Of a stretch of DNA of 37,503 nt, positions 25,445 through 33,481 are shown piece after piece (position 1 is the stretch's first letter; the number at the start of each line of letters is the position of its first letter). Source of the stretch: an uncultured Lachnospiraceae bacterium (GTDB taxonomy: Bacteria > Bacillota > Clostridia > Lachnospirales > Lachnospiraceae); NCBI GenBank assembly GCA_947168905.1, contig CAMVNR010000015.1, positions 1 to 37,503 of the forward strand, in the 5' to 3' direction. The notes beneath the pieces were generated by a model that saw only the letters and a program-made list of their open reading frames with translations, was not told where the DNA came from and did not search any database. The position numbers were made by a program, and so were the translations under genes.

Positions 25445-28098
25445 GAAATGGAGTTCATGATCATCGTAAGAACGCGGCAGGCACAGGCGCGGACGTCGTC
25501 GATATCCAGCCATTTGCCGCGGTTTATTCCGCAGTAGCGGACAGTCTTCGTCCCATTCGGATTGTCCGTGATCTTAGCCAGTCCCTCTTCCGCTTTTTTC
25601 AGGACCTCCGGATTTAAGGAAACGTCTGCCGCGACGATTGTCTCGACTGTATCTGGTCCGTCCTTCTTCAGCTCGAAGCTGTTCCAAAATTCGACATGAT
25701 CTGTCATAAAGCCGCCGTAGATCGGGAAATCCTGCGTCCTGACATAGCCGTCCTCCGCAAACTCGGGCGCCTTCCCGAGAAGCGCCGCCATCAGGAATTC
25801 GCTGCGGTAGCCGCCCATGATGAGGTCGTTTCCGGCGTGGAAATCATAGGGTTTTGTACTCCGTGAGCCCCAGTCAGTCATGACAAGACCCTGGAAGCCC
25901 CACTCGCCTCGGAGCACCTCTGTCAGAAGGTCGTAGCGGGAAGAGGTGTGAATTCCGTTCACGCAGTTATAGCTTGACATGACGGTCATCGGATCAGCCC
26001 CGCGGACGCAGATCTCAAAGCCCTTCAGGTATATTTCACGAAGGGCGCGCTCGGAAACCGTTGCATTGCCGGTTGCGCGGTCCTCTTCCTGATTGTTGCA
26101 GCAGAAATGCTTGATCGACACGCCGACGCCGGGCGTTTTCTGCACGCCCTTTGTAATTTCTCTGCCTGCGCAGCCGGTAAGGTACGGATCCTCCGAGAAA
26201 TATTCGAAGTTCCTGCCGCATAAGGGATCACGGTGAATATTCATGCCAGGGCCGAGAATGACCGCCTGATGATAATATGCAAGCTCCTTCCCGATCGACT
26301 CGCCCGAAAGCGCCGCCAGCTCCGGATCGAAGCTCTGGGCAATCACCATGCCGACGGGATTGCAGGTCGTCTGGCAAAATCCGAGATGCAGGCCGGAAGG
26401 ACCGTCAGTGACCTTGAAGTTCGGAATACCGAGAGACTCGGTAAACAGGGAGGTCAGTTCGCCGCTCGAGGAGGGGCCGTTCACCTTCCGTACTGCGGCG
26501 CCGGGGCGTTTTCTTGCCTCATAAGGTGACTCATTTGCAATTCCCGTAACCAGTCTGAAAAGCACCTCCGGCTCCAGGGAACGCACGAAGCTTTCCATCG
26601 ATACGCGGCCTTCCTTCACGTCAGCGAGTGACGCGTCAGGAGCGTCCGGTACATTCTCAAAGCGCTTTCTGTTCGCTTCCCGCTCTTCCTCTTCCGTCAT
26701 CCTGCAGGCGCCGTCCGCGGTCACACAGTCTGCCGCAGAGAGCTTTGCCGTGAATGCGGCATGGAGATCTTCCTTTTTCCTTTCGGGTGCTCTCAGCCGC
26801 TCAATCTCATGGTCCATCGGGAATTCATTCTTAAGCTGCAGGGTTACGGCCTCGGCGTCAAGAGAAATCACTGCCGCAGCTTCCGTATCCCGGCTGCTGT
26901 TTCCGACCCGGAAAATATAATCGCCGGGCTCCATTACATAAGCCGCCTTTTCTTCATCGTAGGAGGCGAGAGAAGCGGTGGGAATGACTATTTCCAGGGT
27001 CTGTGAATCTCCGGGTGCAAGGCTTTCGGTCTTCTGAAATGCCCGAAGCTCCTGATACGGTTTCGTCAGCCTCCCCTCCGGAGCGCTTACATAGACCTGG
27101 ACGACTTCCTTTCCCGGCACCTTTCCGATGTTTTCAACCCGTACAGTCAGGGAAGCCTTCTCCCAGTCGGCGGAAAACGCGAGAGTTTCAATCCTGAAAT
27201 CCGTATAGGAAAGTCCGTAGCCGAAGGGGAACAGCGGCTCAATATGAAAGCTGTCGAAATACCGGTATCCGACAAAGATATCCTCGCAGTAATCCTCCTG
27301 GTGGGGATCGCCGTCATTCAGGCTGAAGGTCTTCGAAGCGGGATAGTCACTGTACTTTTTCGCCCAGGTATCCGTCAGCTTTCCGGAAGGAGTCACCTTC
27401 CCTGTCAAAATATTCGCGAGCGCGTTTCCGCCTTCCATTCCTGCTGCGCCCATCAGAACCGCAGCCCGGATTCCCGGAATTTCATAGAGGAAGTTTGCAT
27501 CCATGACGCAGGTGTTGAAAATCACGACGGTCTTCTCAAATGCCGCCGCGACCCTCCGAAGATTCTCCCGCTCGGAATCGGACAGCAGGTAATCCCCCTT
27601 TTCGGCTTTCCGGTCGCCGTTCTCTCCGGCATTCCGGCGGATGACAAAAACCGCCGTATCCGCAGCCTGTGCTTCCTGCAGCTCTTCCTCCGTAATCAGC
27701 GGCTCGTCAATCAGGATCTTCATCCCGCTGAAAAAACGATCCAGCTGCGAAAGCGTCGTATCCGCGTCGTTTGCCGCCTGTTCTTCCGCTTCAAAACGCT
27801 TCAGCCAGGCCTCGGAAGTAATCGTAAACCCGGCATTCAGAAGGCCGTCCCGCACATTCACCTGCGGGGCGGTAACATAGCCGGAGCCTGTACCGCAGGC
27901 CACCGTATCCACCGCGCCCGCGCCAAAGAGCGCGATTTTCCCGGGACGGATCGGCAGCGCCCCCTCGTCGTTTTTCAAAAGCACCATTCCGCCTTCCGCG
28001 ATTTTCCGTGCGTTTTCGATGTGCGCCGGAAACGGGTGCTCCTTCGGCGGAATAAATCCGCCCCATCCTGCAAAAATCTGTTCAATATTGAAATCCAT
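25411..28098 (-). CDS. GH3 beta-glucosidase with swapped domain order
   Basis: An 895-residue GH3 enzyme in which the alpha/beta sandwich (about 30-270, GMVLLKNDEGALPI) and fibronectin-III-like domain (about 300-400) come before the TIM barrel (about 520-895). The nucleophile is Asp742 in VMTDWGSR, and KHF near 665 is the substrate pair. This reversed order is known for beta-glucosidases of Ruminococcus albus and Butyrivibrio. An in-frame ATG 16 codons upstream is less likely, because AAAGGG lies 7 bases before the chosen start. It follows the GH43 gene by about 60 bases and is probably cotranscribed with it. The last codons overlap a REP-like GGAGACAGGTCCC sequence and the sigma-factor relic. 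Confidence 0.92.
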   Translation of the reverse strand: MDFNIEQIFAGWGGFIPPKEHPFPAHIENARKIAEGGMVLLKNDEGALPIRPGKIALFGAGAVDTVACGTGSGYVTAPQVNVRDGLLNAGFTITSEAWLKRFEAEEQAANDADTTLSQLDRFFSGMKILIDEPLITEEELQEAQAADTAVFVIRRNAGENGDRKAEKGDYLLSDSERENLRRVAAAFEKTVVIFNTCVMDANFLYEIPGIRAAVLMGAAGMEGGNALANILTGKVTPSGKLTDTWAKKYSDYPASKTFSLNDGDPHQEDYCEDIFVGYRYFDSFHIEPLFPFGYGLSYTDFRIETLAFSADWEKASLTVRVENIGKVPGKEVVQVYVSAPEGRLTKPYQELRAFQKTESLAPGDSQTLEIVIPTASLASYDEEKAAYVMEPGDYIFRVGNSSRDTEAAAVISLDAEAVTLQLKNEFPMDHEIERLRAPERKKEDLHAAFTAKLSAADCVTADGACRMTEEEEREANRKRFENVPDAPDASLADVKEGRVSMESFVRSLEPEVLFRLVTGIANESPYEARKRPGAAVRKVNGPSSSGELTSLFTESLGIPNFKVTDGPSGLHLGFCQTTCNPVGMVIAQSFDPELAALSGESIGKELAYYHQAVILGPGMNIHRDPLCGRNFEYFSEDPYLTGCAGREITKGVQKTPGVGVSIKHFCCNNQEEDRATGNATVSERALREIYLKGFEICVRGADPMTVMSSYNCVNGIHTSSRYDLLTEVLRGEWGFQGLVMTDWGSRSTKPYDFHAGNDLIMGGYRSEFLMAALLGKAPEFAEDGYVRTQDFPIYGGFMTDHVEFWNSFELKKDGPDTVETIVAADVSLNPEVLKKAEEGLAKITDNPNGTKTVRYCGINRGKWLDIDDVRACACRVLTMIMNSISYDLAAGDRSL

Positions 28099-28161
28099 CA
28101 GCCATCCCTTTCTTACGAAAATTCTTTCATACTCTTCAACACACAAAAAAGCATCCGCCCG

Positions 28162-29121
28162 TCACAGAGCTTCCAGACGCAGGTATTCCTCTTCCGTAAT
28201 CGTTGTCACGGAGCCGTGCTTGCAGTGCTCCGGGAATTCGTACTCGTCTTTCCTAAGCCGCCGGAATGCACCTTTCTTCAGCTCCTCCGCCGTCGCTGCG
28301 AGCGGGAAATAGCCGACGCCCTTATTCGGCTTGATATAGCCGTCCATCATCAGGATATAGGTGTCCGAATCCAGAAGCTTATAGATCCCGGGGCCTTCGA
28401 CGCCCATCTCCCCCGCGACGCAGTCTGTCACCATCTCGTATTCCGACAGGATTCCAGACGAATGCTCCTCCTGGATCATCTTGAGCGCTTCGTTTTTCGT
28501 AAAGCGGTAGAATCCGCCGTCCACTTCAATCGTCGTACTGTCGATATGTGTGATATATTTCTGCGGTCTTCTGTAGACAAGCCCGTAGGGATAATGTTTC
28601 TTCTCCGTATTCGGATATTTGTCAATCAGGATCTCCGGCTTTGTAAATGTTCTGAAATCCTTTGTCGTCGTATAGAACACGCGCATGCTGACTTCGGTCG
28701 TCTCACTGCCGGAAAAGTGCATCATGTAACGGTTTTCCTTCTCGTCAAAGCAGACCTTCGGCGCCCATACGCATCCGATCTCATTGCCGCAGACAGGCAC
28801 AAGCTCCTTCTCCCAGTGTACGAGATCATCGGAGCGGGCGACGAGAATGCTTCTCGACCCGTTCACGGAAAACTCCTTCCACTTCTGGGAGCTTGTGTCA
28901 AGATCCGTCGCGAGGAGGCAGAAACGCCCGTCGATCCGGCTCCTGAAAAGATGCGGATCCCGGAGTCCTTTCGTCCCGAGGTCGGATTCGATGAGCGGCC
29001 GGTGCCCGTTGACCTCATGAAAATGCAGCCCGTCCCGGCTGACTGCAAAAAAGACCCTCTGGTCATTCTGCCAGTTTTCCTTACTCTTAAAATAAGCGTA
29101 CAGATATGCTGTATCTGCCAT
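28162..29121 (-). CDS. GH43-like glycosidase (arabinofuranosidase/xylosidase type)
   Basis: A 319-residue five-bladed beta-propeller-type enzyme without signal peptide. The three inverting-enzyme carboxylates can be placed at Asp55 (LRDPHLF, base), Asp194 (HIDSTTIEVDGGFY, pKa modulator) and Glu242 (VEGPGIYK, acid), with VWAPKV as the usual blade-two motif. About 50 residues precede the first motif, slightly more than usual. GGGAGG lies 4 bases before the ATG. It is the first gene of a pair with the domain-swapped GH3. The activity is likely alpha-L-arabinofuranosidase or beta-xylosidase. No clear promoter was found; the folded element lies directly upstream. Confidence 0.83.
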   Translation of the reverse strand: MADTAYLYAYFKSKENWQNDQRVFFAVSRDGLHFHEVNGHRPLIESDLGTKGLRDPHLFRSRIDGRFCLLATDLDTSSQKWKEFSVNGSRSILVARSDDLVHWEKELVPVCGNEIGCVWAPKVCFDEKENRYMMHFSGSETTEVSMRVFYTTTKDFRTFTKPEILIDKYPNTEKKHYPYGLVYRRPQKYITHIDSTTIEVDGGFYRFTKNEALKMIQEEHSSGILSEYEMVTDCVAGEMGVEGPGIYKLLDSDTYILMMDGYIKPNKGVGYFPLAATAEELKKGAFRRLRKDEYEFPEHCKHGSVTTITEEEYLRLEAL

Positions 29122-29150
29122 AGCGCCTCCCTTTTACACTGAATCTGTAT

Positions 29151-29383
29151 GTTTATTTGTAATTGTTCAGAACCCTGTCGAAAACAACTGAATCAAGGAC
29201 GAAACACTTGTGTTTCGGACCGATTCAGGCTGTTTTTGACAGAGGTGGTCAAGAGGCGCAGCCTCGTTGACCGCCTACATGACGCAGATTCACTTAGCGA
29301 ACCGACGGTGAGCTCTAGTGAATCGCGTGCTGTGCAGAAATGCGCAGCATTTCGAATGGGGTTCTGAATAGGTACGTTTATTT
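29151..29383 (+). mobile_element. 217-bp folded element with inverted-repeat ends and 8-bp flanking direct repeats
   Basis: GTTTATTT occurs at 29151-29158 and 29376-29383, each 7 bases outside a perfect 10-bp inverted repeat (TTCAGAACCC 29166-29175, GGGTTCTGAA 29359-29368). Inside are four more arms: 29177-29240 (10 bp plus 7 bp plus a 7-bp tip), 29244-29275 (9 plus 5 bp), 29287-29324 (8 bp) and 29328-29349 (9 bp, GAAA tetraloop). Three non-Watson-Crick pairs are G-U only when read as plus-strand RNA. It resembles a MITE carrying an RNA, or a structured RNA gene. I do not recognise the family. No protein is convincingly encoded. Confidence 0.65.
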
Positions 29384-29456
29384 TAACTCAAAAGAGGCCT
29401 GTACTACTATCAAAAAATCACGGAAAGTATCAGAATCTGTCAATTTTTAAGGGCAG

Positions 29457-29487
29457 ATCAGGCCGGGAAGTTTTTCCCCGGCCTGAT
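29457..29487. terminator. Strong hairpin after the GNAT gene
   Basis: An 11-bp perfect stem (ATCAGGCCGGG with CCCGGCCTGAT) has a T-rich 9-base loop. The T run is in the loop rather than after the stem, so termination is likely but not canonical. It lies 35 bases after the acetyltransferase stop codon. Confidence 0.6.
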
Positions 29488-29522
29488 TGCGATCTGTATT
29501 GACACTGCCGCAGCAGAATCGT

Positions 29523-29978
29523 TTATCTGTGAATATACATCCTGGTCATTTCCGGCTCGTCATCTCCCTGGGCCATACACAGGAATTCCCAGCCGTAACG
29601 CTCATAGAAACCGACATGGTCCGTCACGAGGTACAGCGGTGTGACGCCCTTCTTCCGCATATCCTCGACGGTCAGATTCAGGAGCCGCCCCGCGATTCCC
29701 TGTCCCCGGTAAGCTTCCTCCGTATAAACCGCGCAGACATTCGGCGCGAGATCCTTCCGATCATGAAAGTCATTTTCAATGACGCCCATGCCGCCGATGA
29801 TCCGGTCGCCGTGAAGGCACAGATACCAGCCATAATCAGTTTCCCCGGAGAGATTTGCCCGCATGCAGTCAAGATACGCCTCCTTTGGGACGCCCCATTT
29901 CTGATGGAACCATTCTGCGGCTGTTTCTGCGAGTTCCGGCCGTTCCTTTAAAGTAATATACTGATATTCACTCCTCAT
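29523..29978 (-). CDS. GNAT-family N-acetyltransferase
   Basis: A 151-residue single-domain acetyltransferase with the acetyl-CoA pyrophosphate loop RGQGIAG at residues 91-97 and a C-terminal FYERYGWEF typical of the fold. The start codon overlaps the stop of the ABC-F gene (ATGA), so the two are translationally coupled and share one promoter. The substrate is unknown. Pairing with a ribosome-type ABC-F protein suggests antibiotic or stress defence, but that is inference. Confidence 0.9.
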   Translation of the reverse strand: MRSEYQYITLKERPELAETAAEWFHQKWGVPKEAYLDCMRANLSGETDYGWYLCLHGDRIIGGMGVIENDFHDRKDLAPNVCAVYTEEAYRGQGIAGRLLNLTVEDMRKKGVTPLYLVTDHVGFYERYGWEFLCMAQGDDEPEMTRMYIHR

Positions 29979-31537
29979 TGTTCTATCCCTTCCTCTCTGT
30001 CAAACTCAATCTCTTTCAGTCCGTTCGCATTCAGACGGCAGACCTTATCACAGACTTCGGAAATATACTTCCGGTCATGGGAGACGCTGATGATCGCGCC
30101 CGGGAACTTCTGCAGAATTCCGCGCACCTCCGGCCCGGAAAGCGGCGAAAAGTTTCTCGTGGGCTCGTCGAGCACGAGAACATCCGCTTCTGTCAGGCTG
30201 ATCTTTAGAAGCAAGAGCTTTGCCTTCTGCCCGCCGGAAAGCTCCCGGATCGGATGGAACATCTCGTCTTTCGTATATTTCATCGAGCCAAGATAGGTCC
30301 GCACGGCCGTCACATCGTCCTTCTTCCCGGACGGCGCCAGATACTCGACCGGCGTCAGATCATACGGCAGGGTTTCCTCGTAATTCTGCGACATATAGCA
30401 GGCCGAAAGGTCCGGCCGGGAAAGCAGTTCCTCCGCAATCTTCCGGATCAGCGTCGTCTTTCCCGAGCCGTTGTCTCCGATAATACAAATCTTCTCCGGT
30501 CCCCGCACATTCAATACAATATTTTCAGAAAGAAGCCTGCCGTCGGGCGCCCTCAGTTCGGGGAGACTGTACTCTATCACCGTCTTCCCCGAAGGCATGG
30601 CCTTCTGCCGTTCAAACCGGATCGTGATCGGCGCCTCTTCCTCCGGAACCTCGGTCATCTCCTCGTGCTCCCTGTCGTAACGCTTTTCGAGGGATTTCAC
30701 GGCTTTCATCTTTTTCTTCAGCAGGCGGCCGCCCGCAGGATCCTGTCTCGAGATATTCCGAAGGTCCGACTCCACCTTCTGCTCAATGCGGCGGAAGCGC
30801 TCCATGGCTTTTTTCTCTTCTCTTCGCTCGCTGTACGCCTCCTGCATCTGTTTATCGAAGGCCCGCGCCCTTTCCTCCATAAAGGTCCGAAACGGGACAT
30901 TCGCGACCGTCACTTTGGAAACCGTTTTCCGCCGAAGCTGTTCGATAAGAATCACCCGGTTTGCCGTCCGTTCAATCAGGGTCTCGTCGTGGGAAATATA
31001 GAGAACCGCGCCCGAAAACCGGTTGATCAACTCCTCCAGAGAACGGAGCGTCGAAAGGTCAATATCATTGGACGGCTCGTCCAGAAGCAGGATGTCCGGG
31101 CCAGAAAGCAGCAGTCCCGCCATCTGCACCTTGACCCTTTCTCCGCCGGATAATGACCGCATCTTCTGATCAGAATAGAAAAGCTCCTCCATTAGCCCCA
31201 GCTCCGCTGCGGTTTTCCGAAGCTCCGAGGGACTTATTTCCTGAAACGCCGGAAGCTCCGAGAAGAATTCATAAACCGTTTTCTCTTTGTCTTCTTCCCG
31301 AAGCTCCTGCGGAAGGTAGGACAGAAGCTCGCCCTGCGTCGTCCGGATCCCTTCCGCATCCGCATAGTCCTCCACCAGCCGGGGATCATAAATCCACTTG
31401 AGAAGCGTGGACTTTCCGTTTCCCTCTTCGCCGACGAGAACCGCCTTGTCGCCCCGGTTCAGGACAAGGTCGAAGCCGTTCAGGATCGTTCTCAGGTCTT
31501 TTCTGTGTGTGATTCTGAGTGATTTGATTTGCAGCAA
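29975..31537 (-). CDS. ABC-F family ATPase (ribosome-protection type)
   Basis: About 520 residues with two ABC domains and no membrane segments. Domain 1 has GEEGNGKST, LSGGE and LLLDEPSND. Domain 2 has GDNGSGKTT, LSGGQ and VLDEPTRN. The roughly 80-residue charged linker between them is the P-site tRNA interaction region that reaches into the ribosome in this family. The most likely start is a TTG placed 5 bases after GAGGGGGTG; an ATG eight codons earlier lies inside the terminator loop and has a weak site. The protein probably shields ribosomes from antibiotics or rescues stalled ones. The attenuator-like leader strongly suggests drug-induced expression. Target drugs cannot be read from sequence. 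Confidence 0.9.
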   Translation of the reverse strand: MLQIKSLRITHRKDLRTILNGFDLVLNRGDKAVLVGEEGNGKSTLLKWIYDPRLVEDYADAEGIRTTQGELLSYLPQELREEDKEKTVYEFFSELPAFQEISPSELRKTAAELGLMEELFYSDQKMRSLSGGERVKVQMAGLLLSGPDILLLDEPSNDIDLSTLRSLEELINRFSGAVLYISHDETLIERTANRVILIEQLRRKTVSKVTVANVPFRTFMEERARAFDKQMQEAYSERREEKKAMERFRRIEQKVESDLRNISRQDPAGGRLLKKKMKAVKSLEKRYDREHEEMTEVPEEEAPITIRFERQKAMPSGKTVIEYSLPELRAPDGRLLSENIVLNVRGPEKICIIGDNGSGKTTLIRKIAEELLSRPDLSACYMSQNYEETLPYDLTPVEYLAPSGKKDDVTAVRTYLGSMKYTKDEMFHPIRELSGGQKAKLLLLKISLTEADVLVLDEPTRNFSPLSGPEVRGILQKFPGAIISVSHDRKYISEVCDKVCRLNANGLKEIEFDREEGIEQ

Positions 31538-31592
31538 AAAAACACCCCCTCTGACAGGCATAGACCTAAAAGTAGTCTGTCAGAGCGGGGTG
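31536..31592 (-). terminator. Attenuator terminator overlapping the ABC-F ribosome binding site
   Basis: On the minus strand CACCCC(G)CTCTGACAG pairs with CTGTCAGAGGGGGTG, 15 bp with a single bulge, then seven T. An inner AGAC/GTCT pairing can form in the loop. The descending arm is itself the ribosome binding site and the T run leads into the start codon, so the hairpin would both stop transcription and hide the site. This is typical of attenuated ABC-F resistance genes. Confidence 0.88.
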
Positions 31593-31835
31593 ATAAAATC
31601 AGCCGCATGGAATATACGGAGAAAGGACAACTGCCGTCTTCAAAAAGCAACCGCTGCAGCAGGTGATTTCTTCCGTTGATCCGCCCGAAAAACAGACAAC
31701 TTCATTCAGTCCATGCAAACCGACGACGCGCATACGATGCCCGTCAAATACCGAAAGTTTACATCTTCTGAAATCAATTATCTGTTAATCATCGGTTCAC
31801 CGTCACATGAAGACATGTGCCTTTCGAGAGGATCT
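31593..31835 (-). promoter_or_regulatory. Long leader of the ABC-F gene with candidate leader peptides
   Basis: About 240 bases of the mRNA leader between promoter and terminator. It contains a 6-bp hairpin (CACATG TCTT CATGTG, 31805-31820), a 12-codon frame beginning MSSCDGEP (31778-31816, AAAGG three bases upstream), and a 21-codon frame beginning MKLSVFRADQ (31640-31705, weak site). Either could be the peptide whose stalled translation frees the ABC-F gene. Which one, if any, is translated is unknown. Confidence 0.5.
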
Positions 31836-31841
31836 ATGCTG

Positions 31842-31870
31842 TTTATAGCATATCAATGCGCTGATGTCAA
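31842..31870 (-). promoter_or_regulatory. Promoter of the ABC-F/GNAT operon
   Basis: The minus strand has TTGACA, a 17-bp spacer and TATAAA, a near-consensus sigma-A promoter. It overlaps the last codons of the YhfC-family gene. Its strength and the long leader fit constitutive initiation with control by premature termination. Confidence 0.82.
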
Positions 31871-32734
31871 GGTCTCGGAAGGATCTTCCGAACGGTTTCC
31901 TGCATCCTTCCGATAAAGCAGGAAGTATGCGCCAAAAAACACGGATAGTCCCATCACAGCAATGATGCCCTCCAGTGCCCAGGTTGAAAGTTCAACGACG
32001 CCGAAAATACTCAGTCCTGCCGCAAAATCCATCCCGGTATGAAGGAGGATCGCAAGCAGATACAGCCAGAAACGCTTCCGATCCCGCGCGGCATAGAACA
32101 CCAGAATCGAGGCGCCGATATGGAACAGAACCGCAAAGATCCGCTCAACAAAGGCGATCCCCAGATCCGCAAAGGAGAACCCGGTCAGCAGGCGTACAAT
32201 CGCATTGACACTCGAAAGCTGCTCGGGCGCCTGTGCCGCGACCTGATCAATAACCACGGAGAAGGTACCGGTATTGATCATGATTGCATAGACAATGTAC
32301 TGAAAATAGGTAATCCCCAGGAGCAGCATCACCTCAAAACCGCCGTGTCCGATCCCGTAAGAGATCGAAGTCTCCCGGTTTCTGCGCTTCCGAAGAACCG
32401 TCTTATAGGCAACGAGCCGCCCGGTATCTTCAAATACGCCCGGGAAAAGTCCGGCGATGAGGGCAAGAAGCACCGGTTTTGCACTAAGAAAGCGGCTGAT
32501 CGCATGATCCTTAAGGCCCATGGCCGTCGGAAAGGCCAGCACATTCTGGACCGGTTTTTCAAGGATCAGCGCAAACAGGAGGAAAGCCGCCGCACCGACA
32601 AGGATTGTCGTTACCGGCTCCTTTTTCCTGATCTTCCAGACGAGGGCGAGAAGCACCGGCCCCGCGATAAAGATCACTGCGCCGACCGCGAGCCAGACGA
32701 AGGACACAGTTCCTACGTGAGCATTCTCTGTCAT
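31853..32734 (-). CDS. YhfC-family membrane protein (putative intramembrane protease)
   Basis: A 293-residue protein with about seven to eight hydrophobic helices. The conserved FEDTGRLVAYK (101-111, Glu102, Arg106), YGIGHGGFE (126-134) and a late LLHTGMDF are the hallmarks of the YhfC group, related to glutamic-type CAAX-protease-like membrane proteins. AGGAGG with 9-base spacing lies inside the end of the regulator gene, and only one base separates the two genes. The role is unknown. Co-expression with a membrane-bound regulator suggests a sensing or processing pair. Confidence 0.87.
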   Translation of the reverse strand: MTENAHVGTVSFVWLAVGAVIFIAGPVLLALVWKIRKKEPVTTILVGAAAFLLFALILEKPVQNVLAFPTAMGLKDHAISRFLSAKPVLLALIAGLFPGVFEDTGRLVAYKTVLRKRRNRETSISYGIGHGGFEVMLLLGITYFQYIVYAIMINTGTFSVVIDQVAAQAPEQLSSVNAIVRLLTGFSFADLGIAFVERIFAVLFHIGASILVFYAARDRKRFWLYLLAILLHTGMDFAAGLSIFGVVELSTWALEGIIAVMGLSVFFGAYFLLYRKDAGNRSEDPSETLTSAH

Positions 32735-32735
32735 A

Positions 32736-33380
32736 TCACTTCACCTCCTTTGTGTCTTTCCGGCTGAGGATTTTCTTCTGCCAGCTTCTCTTTCCGCATT
32801 TCGGACACTTCATGTAGCGCGTGGTATTCATATGCATCGCAAAGGTTGTTTTCAGGAAAGAAACGGGCTTGTAGACGTAGCCGCATTCGGCGCACTCGTA
32901 ATACCCGGTTTTCACCTCAATGCCGACGCCAGTAAAGGCCGCTGCCACCAGGATGACACATCCGAAAACAATGAGCGCCACGGCAAACGGATCACCGTCC
33001 CCGTTTTTCATGGCAATCATCAGCCCGATGCCGATCATCGCAAAGCTTGCGATGAAGCCGCTCACCACAATATACCATACGGCGTGCATGAGCCTTTTTC
33101 CGTATAGTTCATTCTCGGATTTCAGGTTCAGAATGACCTCCTGAGATTTTGTATCATAATTTTCCATCGCGATCCGTTCGCCCGACAGGAGCTCGTTGAC
33201 ATTGATTTTCAAAAGATCGCACAGCTCCAGCATGATTCCGGAATCCGGCATCGACTTTCCGGTCTCCCATTTGGATACTGCCCGGTCACTGATTCCGAGC
33301 TTCTCCGCGAGGACCGCCTGGGTCATGCCCTGTTCCTTTCTGCAGGCTGCAATGAATTTTCCGATTTTTGTCTGGTCCAT
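32736..33380 (-). CDS. XRE-family regulator with membrane segment and zinc ribbon
   Basis: A 214-residue protein in three parts. The N-terminal helix-turn-helix (about 5-60, MTQAVLAEKLGISDRAVSKWE) is typical of XRE/Cro regulators. Two hydrophobic helices span about 100-155. The C-terminal zinc ribbon has two Cys pairs (CAEC and CPKC). The ATG is chosen because AAAGGAG lies 9 bases before it; the ATG three codons upstream touches the site. It is coupled to the YhfC gene. It may be anchored at the membrane and bind DNA there, a layout known for small Firmicutes regulators of this type. Confidence 0.9.
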   Translation of the reverse strand: MDQTKIGKFIAACRKEQGMTQAVLAEKLGISDRAVSKWETGKSMPDSGIMLELCDLLKINVNELLSGERIAMENYDTKSQEVILNLKSENELYGKRLMHAVWYIVVSGFIASFAMIGIGLMIAMKNGDGDPFAVALIVFGCVILVAAAFTGVGIEVKTGYYECAECGYVYKPVSFLKTTFAMHMNTTRYMKCPKCGKRSWQKKILSRKDTKEVK

Positions 33381-33481
33381 CTCGGGCATCTCCTTTCAGC
33401 GCCAATCATAGCCGCTTTCGCAGCCTGATAACACGAACCACAGGTTGATTTCCGGCAACTCTACTATTGGTTGAGTATGAT

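Noticed and set aside
27244..29142. Plus-strand open frame of 632 codons across the GH3 and GH43 genes
   Set aside because: It runs antisense through two real genes and their intergenic gap, and has no recognisable domain.
29149..29367. 72-codon open frame inside the folded element
   Set aside because: The translation is unlike any protein I know, there is no ribosome site, and the sequence is fully explained by base pairing.
29166..29368. Folded element as 6S RNA, SRP RNA, RNase P RNA or a group II intron end
   Set aside because: The multi-arm layout does not match the long bulged hairpin of 6S RNA, the SRP apical loop, RNase P conserved regions or intron domain V.
31559..31561. ATG as start of the ABC-F gene
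   Set aside because: It lies in the terminator loop with only a weak ribosome site. The TTG eight codons later has GAGGGGGTG at the right distance. It cannot be fully excluded.
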